From contig JAMXIF010000051.1 of the NCBI GenBank assembly GCA_028583685.1, positions 48,731,375 through 48,795,374 on the forward strand: a DNA stretch of 64,000 bases, given 5' to 3'. The notes beneath the pieces are model-generated. The model saw nothing but the letters and a program-made list of their open reading frames with translations. It searched no databases and was not told the origin of the DNA. This document shows, in pieces, positions 21,601 through 32,049 of this stretch. Source of the stretch: Petaurus breviceps papuanus. Taxonomy: Eukaryota; Chordata; Mammalia; Diprotodontia; Petauridae. The number at the start of each line of letters is the position of its first letter. Within the stretch, counting starts at the first letter, position 1. Made by a program: the position numbers and the translations under genes.

Positions 21601-22160
21601 CTTCCAGAATACTGCAGCTGCAAGACAAGGTGCCTGGAATATCTCAATGGACTTGCTGGATTTTTACATTCCCAGTAGATTCCAGGTCCTAATAGATTGA
21701 AAAAATATTCCACCAATGAGAATGGGTTCCCTGAACTTTCTCTGCCTAGATTGGGCCACCTGTTAGCTGACAGCATAATCATTCGGAATGGCCTAATCAA
21801 ATAGGAATGAGCCTATTTAGAAGTTAGCACTCATGTCTTCTTGCCCATGGCTAGTTGTCTCCTCTTGCAGAATGAAATAAAGACAACCTTGTTACAAGGT
21901 AGAATCCCCAGAAGTTCTCTAGGGGTTTCAAGGGAGGCTGTGTTTTCCATTGGCTAGAATTCTATTTTTCCATTTCATTAATGCCACTCACAACTTGGTT
22001 TTCAAAAGAATATTTGTGTGGCCTGAATGTTAACACACATGGGGACTGGAAGTGGTGAATATGACTCGAGCTCTCCAGCCATGGATGGTTACTGGGACCG
22101 TTAATGTTATGCCACATTATACCACAGAACCTCTGTCTTTATGTGCCTGCTCTTTGAGGT
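21601..22160. other. No recognised feature
   Basis: Part of a 154-codon minus-strand frame (21336-21800) lies here. It starts inside a MIR/L2 mosaic and shows no domain. Confidence 0.5.
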
Positions 22161-22163
22161 GGA

Positions 22164-22958
22164 CAGTCAATAAACATTTATTAAGCACCTACTATGTGCT
22201 AGGCACTGTTATTACCCCTAGAGATATAAAAGTAAAACAAAAGACAGTCCTTGCTCTTGGAGAGCTCAGGATTTAAAGGGGGAGACAACCTACAAACAAC
22301 CTATCAACAGAATAAATCGGGGGTGGTGGTCTCAGAGGGAAGGTACTAACATGAAGGGAGACCAGAAAGGGCTTCATTTAGAAGACGGGATGTTAGATGG
22401 GACTTGAAGGGAACAGCCAGGAGGAAGAGATGAGGAGGGGGAATGTTCCAGCCTTGGGAGACAGGTATTGCTAATGCCTAGAGCCAGGAGAGGGTGCTGG
22501 GAGGTGGAGGGTCTGGTTTGAGGAACAGCAAGGAGGTCAGTGTCGCTGGATTGTAGAGTATGGGGGAGACTGAGCAGACGAGAGGGGGCCAAGTGGTAAG
22601 GGCTTTGGAGGCCAAAGGGTCTTATACTTTGTCCTCGGACCGATAGGTTACCACAGAGTTTGTGAGGGGGGAGGGAGGGGGGCAAGGTGACATGCTTAGA
22701 GCTGTGCTTTAAGATTGATTGGATAGCTGAGTGGGGAGAGACTTGAGGCAAGGAGAGACCAACTAACAGTCTCATTGCAACACTCCATGTATGAGATGAT
22801 GAGCTCCTATATCAGGATGGTAGCAGTGTCAGAGTAGAGAAGGCACCATGAAGGTAAAATGAATAGACCTTGGCAACAGATTGGATATGGGAGGTGAGAG
22901 AGAGTTAGCAGTTGGGGTTGACACCTAGATTTTGAGCCCAGGGGACTGTGAGGGGTAG
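22164..22958 (-). mobile_element. L2-like LINE 3' UTR, antisense, longest copy in the window
   Basis: About 800 bases, from 'aataaacatttattaagcacc' through 'gaggaacagcaaggaggtcag' and 'ggagagacttgaggcaaggag' to 'ttgggtt'-like text before the GT array. A 133-codon minus-strand frame within it is chance. Confidence 0.72.
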
Positions 22959-22960
<2 letters not shown>

Positions 22961-23012
<52 letters not shown>

Positions 23013-23036
23013 GTGTGTGGGTATGTGTGTGTGTCT
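22961..23036. repeat. (GT)n microsatellite
   Basis: About 30 gt units with a few interruptions. Confidence 0.95.
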
Positions 23037-23061
23037 CCTATAGATTTTTCCATAAGTTTAT

Positions 23062-23325
23062 TGTTGTTGAGTCATCATTTCAGTTATGTCTGACTCTTCA
23101 TGACCACATTTGGGGTTTTCTTGGCAAAGATACTGGGTTTGTCATTTCCTTCTACAGCTCATTTTACTGATGAGAAAACTGAGGCAAACAGGGTGAAGTG
23201 ACTTGCCCAGGGTCATACAGCTAGTAGGTGTCTGAGGCCAGATTGGAACTTAGGAAAATGAGTCTTCCTGACTCCAGGCTAGCACTCTGTTCCCTGAGCC
23301 ACCTATCTGTCCACTGTGCCGCCTA
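23062..23325 (-). mobile_element. RTE-tailed tRNA SINE, antisense, near complete
   Basis: Complement of the RTE-type tail (ttgttgttgagtcatcattt, gtctgactcttcatgacc), then 'cagggtcatacagctagtagg' and the head. The head end looks partly duplicated (ccacctatctgtc, then cactgtgccgcctag). Confidence 0.91.
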
Positions 23326-23419
23326 GGCATGATAGTTCTGATTTATTCTCTTGGCTGTTCTTGTCTCTCTTGTATCAGGGATGCCTCTTTCTATGGCCTG
23401 AGGTGGTATAGGCCGCCAG

Positions 23420-23630
23420 AGGTACTTGACATAGGGGAAAATGTAGTGGGTTTGGGATAATAGAACTTGTCCTCGAATGCCAACTGTCCTAATTCCCATG
23501 TATTACTTGTGTCACCTTGAAAAAGGCCCTTCACCTTGGCCTTTATCTCCTCATTAATAAATGATAGAATTGCCTTAGATGACTTATAAAGACCCTTCCA
23601 AGCTCTCAATCCATGATCCTCAATGATGGC
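23420..23630 (+). mobile_element. Old tRNA-derived SINE (MIR/MAR type)
   Basis: 'gaaaatgtagtgggtttggg', 'attacttgtgtcaccttg', 'ttagatgacttataaagacccttccaagctc', 'aatccatgatcct' tail. Confidence 0.55.
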
Positions 23631-23639
23631 ATATTTCAG

Positions 23640-24085
23640 GATGTCCACCAGTTTCCCAGGACTTTGCTTTCCTAAAGGACATCATTTGGTACTTCAGATG
23701 TTCTGTGGTGGTATTGAACTGGATATTGACAAGTCTCTGTCCCTTAACACATTAATAGGTGATCTTAGTGAAATGCTTTGACCAAAAATAGTCATCACCT
23801 GATGGCCAACCTTCTGCTAAGGAACCTCTTTAAACTTGTTGAATATTGTGTTTGAATGCCAGTTGCCATGGCCCATCTCCCAATCTATACTCAAAGCCTT
23901 TCCAGATTGCTGGAGCCTACGTTGCCTTCAGGAATCCAGGCTCACCCCCACAACACAATGAGACATCAGAATAGGGTATTCATCAAGGGTTTTAGATTCT
24001 TGCATTGCAAATATGGTCATGATATTGAGAACTATTTTTTTTACCTTTATGATTGTTTTTTATCAGCATTTCCTTTCTTTTATAT
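23640..24085. other. No recognised feature
   Basis: Apparently unique; short frames without domains. Confidence 0.5.
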
Positions 24086-24089
24086 GCAT

Positions 24090-24400
24090 TACATCCACTC
24101 TCCCATCTCTGTACCTTTGGCCAGGCTTTCCTGGAATGCCCATCCTCCAGGTCTTGACTTCTGGGGTCTTTCTTCCAAGACTCTGCTTTAATGGGAGGTC
24201 TCTCTTGACTCTTCCCCAGCTTCTGGTACTTTTCTCATCTTTCTACCATTCTCTTCCTCATTTTCCCTCAAACAGAATGTAAGCTTGTGCAGGACAGTAT
24301 GTGTGTGTGTGTGTGGTGTGTGTGTGTGTGTGTCTTTGTATCCCTAGCACCTGATGTTTCATATTGGAGGAATTAGATAAATGTTGAATAAATGGATCAT
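24090..24400 (+). mobile_element. L2-like LINE 3' end carrying a GT array
   Basis: 'tttcctggaatgcccatcctcc' through 'aatgtaagcttgtgcaggacag', then (GT)n at 24299-24334, then 'tctttgtatccctagcacctgatg' and 'gataaatgttgaataaatgg'. The microsatellite has grown inside the tail. Confidence 0.68.
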
Positions 24401-24652
24401 GGATCATAATCCTCAATTCCTAGGTCTTGAAAACATTGAAAGAAAAATCATTTCTCGACTAGAATTCACATCCAGCCTTGTCTGTTTGTTCTGCTCCCAT
24501 GACACATTCGTTCTGTCACTCTTGATCCTTCAGTCCTGCTGAATCTCTGATGTTACCGCTTCTACATCTTCTATTGCAGTGAAGTGGCTCGACACCATTT
24601 GTTATTTCTAGCACAAGTTTGGCAAATAAAAATGGATTCTAATCTCGGCTCA
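24401..24652. other. No recognised feature
   Basis: No repeat or frame of note. Confidence 0.45.
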
Positions 24653-24895
24653 GTTGTTATTCAGTCATTTTTCAGTCATGTCTCTGTGATCCCATTTGGA
24701 GCTTTCTTGGAAAAGATACTGGACTGCTTTGCCATTTCCTTCTCCAGCTCACTTTACAGATGAAGGAACTCAGGCAAACAAGATGAAGTGACTTTCCCAG
24801 GGTCACACAGCTAGTATCTGAGTCCAGATTTAAACTCAGGAAGATGAGACCTTCTGATTCCAAGTCCAGTACTATTCACTGCTTCCCATTTCTGC
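24653..24895 (-). mobile_element. RTE-tailed tRNA SINE, antisense
   Basis: 'ttgttattcagtcatttttc', 'gatcccatttggagctttcttgg', 'cagggtcacacagctagtatctgag', then a shortened head end. Confidence 0.88.
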
Positions 24896-25026
24896 CCAAT
24901 CTTGGCTTAGTAGTAACTTGACTATTATTAAACGATGTGTCTGAGACTAAGTAGTTATACAAAACTTCCAGAAAACCTGGGAAATTCTCTTCTCTTTACT
25001 GTTTCAACCTGTGATCAATAGCCATC

Positions 25027-25179
25027 TTTTTTTTTGCTTTTTTTTTTAGAGAGGGGAGGGAAATTGGCGTTAAGTGACTTGCCCAAGGTCACACGGCTAG
25101 TAAGTGTTAAGTATCCGAGGCTGGATTTGAACTGAGGTCCTCCTGACTCTAGGGCTGGTGCTCTATTCACTGCACCGCC
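25027..25179 (-). mobile_element. Marsupial tRNA-derived SINE, short-tail type, antisense
   Basis: T-rich start (A tail on the minus strand), 'gtgacttgcccaaggtcacac', 'ctctattcactgcaccgcc'. A 9-bp duplication (atagccatc) lies at 25018-25026 and 25180-25188. The outermost head bases are missing. Confidence 0.9.
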
Positions 25180-25344
25180 ATAGCCATCCCATTTTAATGG
25201 GGTAGACATAGGCCATTCTATGGAAGTGATGAACCAACCACTCTTGTTTCTTTTGGATCTCTGGGTGTGGATTAGGGTGTTTCTTCCCCTCTGCCTCAGT
25301 GAAACGACAGCCTCCCTCAAAGCACCATGCAGGTGCCTGACTCC

Positions 25345-25560
25345 TTATCAACCATTCCCCCTTCCCGTACTATTAATATTCTTTGTTTCTTACAATGACT
25401 TTCCTATTACCTTGTCTATACTTTGTGTTCCCTTCTCGGTGTAACTACTCTTTCTCCAGATGGAATCTATGCTGCTTTAGAACAAGGTCGGTTTCATTTT
25501 TTGTCATTGAATCCCCAACACCTGGCACATAGTGGGCACTTAATTGGTTGTTTAATATAA
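25345..25560 (+). mobile_element. L2-like LINE 3' end
   Basis: 'ttaccttgtctatactttg', 'atggaatctatgctgctttag', 'cccaacacctggcacatagtgggcacttaatt'. Confidence 0.65.
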
Positions 25561-26195
25561 TGAAATTGGGTTAGACATTCATCTTTTTTCTTTCTTCCTC
25601 TGATACCTCTCTGGAGTCTGGGAATCATATTACTAAGTTAAATGGTGATGGGAAAGGACAAATAATGGAAGTAAAGAAAAAAAAAAACACTGCCCAAATA
25701 AATTAAGTCCTCTATAAATGAGAAGAGAGAATGGCCATTACTGATCATAATAATGAAAAAAAAAAGTAAATGGGGCTTGTTCCATATCAGGAACCACTTT
25801 TCCAAAATGGAGAAATTTCAACCCATTAGCTGTTAATAGTCTGTGATGCATTTCGGTATTTTAGAGTTAGGATGAAAACTTTGGTCTTCTTAAAACCCAC
25901 AGGGCATCAGTGCACTCATTAGCATCTGGCAGGGAGTGGGGAGATTTAGTGTGTGTTCGTTTCATAGCAGAACAACCGCAAAATATGAAGCTAACACACA
26001 TAGGATTCCAGGATGCACATTTATTTTCAAATACAGGTTTCTGCCCCCTTGAATACTTGGTAGAATGTTTATTTACTCTGAAAGAAAGCCTATAATACTT
26101 CTATGCCATTATTTTCTGAAGTGCATCATTTACAAGCTAGTGAATTCAGTGGGCTGCATGAACACTTCACTGCCTGTTATAAACCAGGAGAGAGA
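25561..26195. other. No recognised feature
   Basis: A-rich runs near 25676 and 25757; otherwise apparently unique. Confidence 0.5.
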
Positions 26196-26199
26196 CAGA

Positions 26200-26330
26200 A
26201 TGGGGGAAGAAGTAGCCTTAAATTCAGGAAGACCTGTATGTATCTATGATGCATACTGACTGTATGATCCTGGACAAGTCACTTTTGAGTACTCATGCAA
26301 CTTTCTAAAATAAGTAGATTGCAGAACAGT
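26200..26330 (+). mobile_element. MIR-like SINE fragment
   Basis: 'ttaaattcaggaagacctg', 'gactgtatgatcctggacaagtcactt'. Confidence 0.5.
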
Positions 26331-26439
26331 GGCCATTATGTATCAGTAAAAGGAATTTCCCTGCAGGGAGTTCCCTACTTCAATAAAATGATTAGCTCAG
26401 ACCAGAAAAAAAAAAAAGGTGAAGATAGAATTTTGTTGT

Positions 26440-26590
26440 GGATTTGCAAGTAGACAATCTGGGTCTAAAGTTTGGGATCAGCTATTTACCTACCTGTGTG
26501 ACCTGGGGCTAGTTACTTCACCTTTGGGGGCCTCAGTTTCCCCATCTGTTAAAAAAAGTATTTGGACTAGATTGTATCATGGATCCTTAT
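26440..26590 (+). mobile_element. MIR-like SINE
   Basis: 'acctgtgtgacctggggctagttacttcacc', 'gcctcagtttccccatctg', 'tttggactagattgtatcatggatcc'. Confidence 0.68.
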
Positions 26591-26594
26591 GGTA

Positions 26595-26786
26595 GTTTGG
26601 TGAATCTTGTGCACTCTTTTCTAAAATGACATTTTTAATAATTAAAGGAAATGCTAAATTTCAGTTAGAAATTAGTAAAAGAAAGATGCTATATATATAT
26701 TTGTGGTGCAAGTCAGCAGACCTCCTGGAATCTCTTCGCGGAGCCCTTGGGTGGGGTTGTGTTGACCCCAGTTTTAAGAATCCCTG
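26595..26786 (+). mobile_element. hAT (Charlie-like) MITE, worn
   Basis: 'aaaggaaatgctaaatttcag', then 'gagcccttgggtggggttg' and an end reading ccccagttttaagaatccctg, the complement of a CAGGGATTCTTAAAA terminal repeat. Confidence 0.55.
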
Positions 26787-26854
26787 GAATAGATGATCTC
26801 AAGTAGCATTTCCAAGTTGAAATCTATGATCTTGTGATCTCTATGACCCTGTTA

Positions 26855-27295
26855 TCTTTTGACTGAGCTCTTGACTTGCATCTAGGAAGACTTGGCTTTG
26901 ATTCTTGCCTTAGACACTTACTGGCTGTGTGACCTTAGGTGAGACCTAACTCCCGTCCCTCAGTCTCAGTTTCCTAATCTGTAAAGCAGGGATAATAACA
27001 GCAGCATTCCCACAGGTTTGCTCAAAGGAGATGATGTATGCTTGCTTGCTTGCTTGGTGGTTGTTCTTCGTTCTCAAAGAGGACCAAAATGACGTCACTA
27101 TGTTGGGGTTCAAGATGTAGTGTGTCCGACTGTTGCTGATCGGATCAGTATGAGCTCAACAAGGCTCTATTTGAGGCCGGACACAAGTATTCCATGTGAC
27201 CATTTGGAGTGAAGATGACTAAGGATGTCTGCTAAACACTTTGTAAATGTTAAGGTACTTGATGAATGTGAGCTGTCTTATGTGATCCTAGATCA
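26855..27295 (+). mobile_element. MIR-like SINE split by another insertion
   Basis: 'acttactggctgtgtgacctt', 'cagtctcagtttcctaatctg', 'gggataataacagcagcattcccac'. The 3' portion resumes at 27223 (gctaaacactttgtaaatg). Confidence 0.67.
27042..27222. mobile_element. Unclassified interspersed repeat inside a MIR
   Basis: Foreign 181-base block inserted in the MIR. The flanks 27032-27041 (tgatgtatgc) and 27223-27232 (ggatgtctgc) agree at 8 of 10, like a target duplication. It contains ttcttcgttctcaaagagg and ccaaaatgacgtcac. I associate this text with a marsupial SINE-like repeat but cannot name it. Confidence 0.45.
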
Positions 27296-27299
27296 TGAA

Positions 27300-27595
27300 T
27301 TGGTAATATTTTAAAGGAGCTTCTTTTTTATTTGTCTCCTTCTTTCATTTATCCCCATTGCCCCCTCTTCTCACCATATCTCTTCTATCCCTCAGAGCCT
27401 CCTTTCCACCCCTCACACCCTAAACCTCATCATTACAAGCCCCTACTAAATTCAAAGTCTATGAAGTATAAGTCCTAGAGAAAAAAATACATCAGAAATA
27501 GTGTTTCTTTGGTCTGTTATGCTATAACCATTGTTTAGGTAACTGCTTATTTTGGTTTCATTATGCCTTTCCTAGTTATAAAATACAAGAGCTTT
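27300..27595. other. No recognised feature
   Basis: Pyrimidine-rich 27320-27440; nothing named. Confidence 0.45.
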
Positions 27596-27599
27596 GAGC

Positions 27600-27715
27600 T
27601 GGGATGTCTGCTTTTGGAGAGCAGAGGCTATTTTTCATCATGCCTTTGCATCCTAAGCACCTAGAACAGTGCCTTGCACACAGAATGGAAATTTGATGAA
27701 TGTTTGTTGACTTGA
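27600..27715 (+). mobile_element. L2-like LINE 3' tail
   Basis: 'tttggagagcagaggctatt', 'tttgcatcctaagcacctagaacagtgccttgcacacag', 'gatgaatgtttgttga'. Confidence 0.67.
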
Positions 27716-27989
27716 ATTGAGGGGTGCCGGGAAGTTAACTCTGTTCTTCTCCACCTCTTTTCTGGCAGTGTGCCTTGGAGTCTGGGACTGGAGACACAAG
27801 GTTGTTTCTGGCTCTGTTTTATTCTGCTGTCAGGTTAGTATCACGATGTTATAAGCTGAAACCTTTATGAAAACCTTTGTCATCAGAATTGGACTTCTGT
27901 CTAGAAATACCTGTTCCGTACTCTGGACATGAGATGCATGCATAGCTAATTGCTGGTCTTCTTTTCAGGAGTCTGTGAATAAACTGGTT

Positions 27990-28260
27990 CCATGATCTGT
28001 CTGTTTGACTTTGGACACTCAGATGCGTGGCAGGGATTAATTCTCACCTCCGGTGTTTGGAATGGTGTTTACCCTAATTATCATCAGCAAGATGCTGGAT
28101 GTGATGACACAATCATCATCTCTCCAACTGTTCCTTCCTTTGTGTATTTATGGAGTCTAATAAATTAGTGCAGTAATAGTTTGTTGAGCTCTGCTGAGAT
28201 GAATAAAGCATTTGGCCGAGTGACAGTGATGGTCCTTAACTTTTGTGAAGTATTGACTAG
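27990..28260. promoter_or_regulatory. Repeat-free stretch with homeodomain-like sites (candidate enhancer)
   Basis: Dense with taat/atta cores (accctaattatcatcagc, taataaattagtgcag) and tgatgacacaatcatc. No recognised transposon. Conservation is untested, so this is a pointer only. Confidence 0.2.
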
Positions 28261-28720
28261 GGGGTGGCGACTGTTTCTTTGGCTGTTTTTAAACTGTATG
28301 ATGAGGTTTCATCAGTATGAAGATTCTCCATGAGACATGATTTGGCAGATAGTCTTAAGAGATCTCAATAAACACTACTGGTTCCTGCCTCAGTGTCACT
28401 CGATTCTCCTGTGACTAACTCTTCATGCAACTGGGCTTTGGGTGTAATTGAAATGAGTGGGCCAGGTAATGCAGCCTTTCATTCAGATAATACATAATTG
28501 TATTCTGCCAGATCAGGGTGGTGGTGGGAGTGGAGGGGAATGTTATAGGAGACATTTCTTCCTTTCCTCCTTGGGTTTTTGTGACACTGTTTTCTCCTCG
28601 TTTTCCTCCCAACTACCTATCTGGTTACTCTTCAAAATCACTTTTTATTAGGGTGTACCACGGAGCATGGCCAAAGGCCCTGTGTTCTTTCCTCTCTCAT
28701 TTTTTCAGGCTCATCTCTTC
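28261..28720. other. No recognised feature
   Basis: Apparently unique. Frames of up to 83 codons (28415-28769) run into the adjacent SINE and show no domain. Confidence 0.5.
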
Positions 28721-28737
28721 TGCTTCCATTGATTTAA

Positions 28738-28901
28738 AAAAAAATTTTTTTTTAAGCAATCGAGGTTAAGTAACTTGCTGAAGGTTACACAGCCAGTTAT
28801 TTCTGGGTGTGGTGCTGAGTATCTGAGCCTGGGATTCAATCTCCAGGTCATCCCGACACTGGAGCCAGTGCTCTTACTCGCTGAGCCACCTGGCTGCCCC
28901 T
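28738..28901 (-). mobile_element. Marsupial tRNA-derived SINE ('gcgagtaagagc' head type), antisense
   Basis: Complete antisense copy with a T-rich start. A perfect 17-bp duplication (tgcttccattgatttaa) lies at 28721-28737 and 28902-28918. Confidence 0.96.
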
Positions 28902-28939
28902 TGCTTCCATTGATTTAATTATGATCTCCATACAGGTAA

Positions 28940-29105
28940 CTCAGCAGTCTACATATCTATCACATTGTTCCTCACCTTGTATGTCCCATTAGGCATCTCA
29001 AACTATGCAGGTCCAAAACGGAACTAATTATCTTCCCCCACAACTTTTTAACATCATCGTGAAAGTTATCCAGGTTCCCTGCTTTATGGTCATTCTTGCC
29101 TATTC
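28940..29105 (+). mobile_element. L2-like LINE 3' UTR fragment
   Basis: 'ggcatctcaaactatgcagg', 'aaaacggaactaattatcttcccccac'. Confidence 0.57.
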
Positions 29106-29715
29106 ATTTTCTCTCATTCCACCATGGATTCATGGGGTAAATCAAGGAGAGCCTAGAAAATGAAGGAAAAAATTATTTCTGACACTGTTTCCCTGTGGGG
29201 TTCTGTGTTTTCAGCCTGTGAGCCTTTTCAAGGGGATGAAAGTAACATCTTCTCCTTACAGTGGCTACTTGTGTATTCTGTTAGAACCTTTGATTTGCTA
29301 CCATGTTTTCTTCTTCAATATTTACCCAACTCCATAATATTAATGACAGTTAGCTTAATGTCCTTTCAAGAAGCAACATCTTTTTTTTTTTTTTGCCCAT
29401 ACATCTTTTTGAACATGCCTATTGAAAGCTGATCGTGCTGTTGACAAGCAGCTGTTATTATCAAATGCGTGACAGAGCCTTTAGTGGAGAATTCCAAGAG
29501 TTTCACAAGCTTTAATCAGTATACACACATTAATATTGATCCTCTCTCTCCATATGGTCACGTTGGCTTATTGTTACCAGTGGTGTTACTGCCCCCAGTA
29601 ACCACTCATATCACTGTGAAAAGTCTACCACACTTCTTTGTTTAGAGAATGTTAGCTCTGAAACCAGACTAAACAAGAACCACTTCCTCTGTAAAATATT
29701 AAAAAAAAATTTTAT
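29106..29715. other. No recognised feature
   Basis: A 90-codon plus-strand frame (29160-29432) has no recognisable domain. Confidence 0.5.
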
Positions 29716-29717
29716 CC

Positions 29718-29865
29718 TCCTTCCTTCTTTCTCCCCTTTCTTTACCTTCCTTCCTTCCTTCCTTCCTTCCTTCCTTCCTTCCTTCCTTCCTTCCTTCCTT
29801 CCTTCCTTCCTTCCTTCTTTCCTTCCTTCCTTCTTTTTTCCCTTTCTTCCTTTCCCTTCCTTTTC
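29718..29865. repeat. (CCTT)n microsatellite
   Basis: Core of pure cctt at about 29745-29816, with degenerate C/T flanks on both sides. Confidence 0.95.
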
Positions 29866-30003
29866 CTTCCCATCACAATTATTTCCAAAACACATTACAT
29901 ACTCCATCCCCACCACCCTCCTTTGCAATAATAAAAATGTTACCCAAAGTGTAACATTTAACCCATATCTAAATGGGTTTATAACATCCTTATACCCTTT
30001 CTT

Positions 30004-30255
30004 TGTTCAGTGGTTTTTCAGTCATATCTGACTCTTCATGTCCCCATTTGGGATTTTCTTGATAAAGATACTGGAGTGGTTTGTATTTCCTTCTCCAACT
30101 CATTTTGCAGATAAGGAAACTTTGGCAAATAGGATGGGGTGACTTGCTCTGGGTGTCACAGCTAGAAGTGTTTGAGGTCGGATTTGAACTCAGGTCTTCC
30201 CGACTTCCTGAGTCCTGGCCTGGCACTCTGTCCGCTAAGCTACTTAGCTGGAGTC
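30004..30255 (-). mobile_element. RTE-tailed tRNA SINE, antisense
   Basis: 'gttcagtggtttttcagtca', 'ctgactcttcatgtccccat', 'gatttgaactcaggtcttcc', 'ccgctaagctacttagctgg'. Confidence 0.9.
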
Positions 30256-30259
30256 CATT

Positions 30260-30595
30260 TTCCTCTACCCCTGTAGAAAAGAGGAAGGAGTTTTATTGGC
30301 TGCCCGACAGAACCAGTATTGGTCATTGTAGTTCATCTGAGTTCATTTAATGCCTTTTATTTGTATGTTTATTACTGGGTATACCCTATCATACTCCCCA
30401 GTGAGCCTTCCCTTATAACCTTTTAATAAAGACAATGAAAACTAACTGGATTAGTGATCCTGTCTGTCCTGCACTGCCCATCCTTCACTGCTTCAAGGAA
30501 ACAAGCCATCACAGACTCTTTTCCAACTCTATTAACCCATTGGACTTTCCCTTTCCTCTGAACCTTTTTAACTTGTTCTTAAATGAACTTATTTT
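30260..30595. other. Unassigned, possibly L2-derived
   Basis: C/T-rich text near 30470-30600 vaguely resembles L2 3' UTR but is not decisive. Confidence 0.35.
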
Positions 30596-30599
30596 CAAC

Positions 30600-30780
30600 T
30601 TGGTCTTATAGGGTCATAAAGGACCTCAGAGGTCATCAGATCCCATACCCTCACTTTGTACATTGAGAGCTGAGGCATAGAGATGTTGGATAATTTGTGT
30701 AGAATCATACAGCTATGATCACTTCATCCAAAGTGAGATTTGAACCCGGGTATTTCTAACTCTCTTCTCTGCTCTAGCCA
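30600..30780 (-). mobile_element. MIR-like SINE, antisense
   Basis: 'ataaaggacctcagaggtcatcag', 'agagctgaggcatagagatg', 'gagatttgaacccgggtat'. Confidence 0.6.
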
Positions 30781-30793
30781 AAATTCAATACAT

Positions 30794-30974
30794 CAAAGGT
30801 GTCAAATTCAACCCTGTAAATCTCCTGAGTGCCAGTGGGACCAGCCTAAAATGTAACTGGGAAATGATTGACAAAATAAAGAAAAATGCATCATTACAGA
30901 GATAGTTAATTTGTGGTTTTCCAAGTAAATATGTGGCCTTTAGATTTCTATTTGAGTTTGGTACCACCACTCTA
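30794..30974 (+). mobile_element. hAT (Charlie-like) MITE, second type
   Basis: Begins caaaggtgtcaaattc and ends gagtttggtaccaccactcta, which are imperfect inverted termini. The body 'aaaatgtaactgggaaatgattgac...taatttgtggttttccaag' differs from the other hAT copies. Confidence 0.62.
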
Positions 30975-31444
30975 GGGCATGGTACCAAGGGGTCGGGACT
31001 TAGAGATAATTTTCCAAAGTGGGTATATGGCTTTGATACATTTTCCAAAGAAATCACAGTATGGTTTAGTTCTGCCTCATGGCAGCCTAGAGTTGATCCT
31101 TGAGTCTTGAAGGCTGTGACCATCAAAGAAAAAGAATAGGAGCCCAGAGATGGGCATGATGTCTGTTTGGGGGCAATTCAGTTTAACTCAGCAAGGGCTT
31201 AGTAAGTAATTTGCTATGTACGTGAGAAGTAACATGGCAGAATAGGTAGAGAAGTGGCCTAAAAGCCAATAGGATCTAAATTCTAATCTCACCTGTGATC
31301 CCTGTGGGCTCTTTGGCCCTGCGCAATGCCCCAGGTAGCCCTCTAAGACTAAGATGTAGACAAAGTTCAAGCCTTCTCTTCTACAGGAATGTTCTTGTAG
31401 AGTAATTTCTCATGCTAATGAAATTATAGTTCCAGGTCCTATTC

Positions 31445-31945
31445 CACAAGCAACTAGGTAACCTAGTATATAGAGGCTGGACCTGGAGTCAGGAAGACAT
31501 GAATTCAAATCTACCCTCAGCTACTTACTATCTGTGTGATCCTAGGCAAATCATGTAACCTCTGCTGGTCTCAGTTTCCTCATCTGTCAACTGGGGATAA
31601 TAATACAATAATACTACCTTGTGAGGCTCCTGAGATTTCATAGGAAGACATAGGAGACACATAGGTAATCTCATTAATTAATTAAATTAAATTGATCTCA
31701 TTAATATGGAAAATAGTCCCCAATAGCTAATGAAAGTTTTTATTCCCTATGAAATTGTCATGGCTACAATTTATGTTAATTGAATAAAATGTTGTTGAAA
31801 ATTTAATTAATTTCATTTCTTGGAAATATGCATAGTTAATGAGATTTCCTATGTGTCCAGACTTGAGGGACACCCTGTACTTGTAAAAAGCTCTCAGTAC
31901 AGTGCCTGGCACATAGTAGGCACAGTTGAAATGTTATTCCTGCTG
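31445..31945 (+). mobile_element. MIR-like SINE interrupted by a mariner MITE
   Basis: 'ggacctggagtcaggaagac', 'tgtgtgatcctaggcaaatc', 'gtctcagtttcctcatctg', then after the insertion 'aaaagctctcagtacagtgcctggcacatagtaggc'. Confidence 0.72.
31640..31877. mobile_element. Mariner-type MITE
   Basis: The right end reads acttgagggacaccctg followed by ta, the hallmark mariner terminus (complement cagggtgtcc). Sub-terminal inverted arms gacacataggtaatctcatt (from 31656) and aatgagatttcctatgtgtc (to 31857) match at about 21 of 22 bases over their full length. The left terminus is worn. Confidence 0.68.
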
Positions 31946-32049
31946 AAAAAAAGGAATTGTTCTACTGCAGAGACTCAGAGAAAGACCAGTCCCTGTCCCC
32001 AGGGATCTTACTTAATACTGGGGTTGTCAGTTATACAAATTAATAAGCG

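Noticed and set aside
21336-21800. 154-codon minus-strand frame
   Set aside because: It begins in an antisense MIR/L2 mosaic and has no recognisable domain. The length is within chance for the window.
22374-22775. 133-codon minus-strand frame
   Set aside because: Lies wholly inside an L2-like 3' UTR, which is non-coding in the family.
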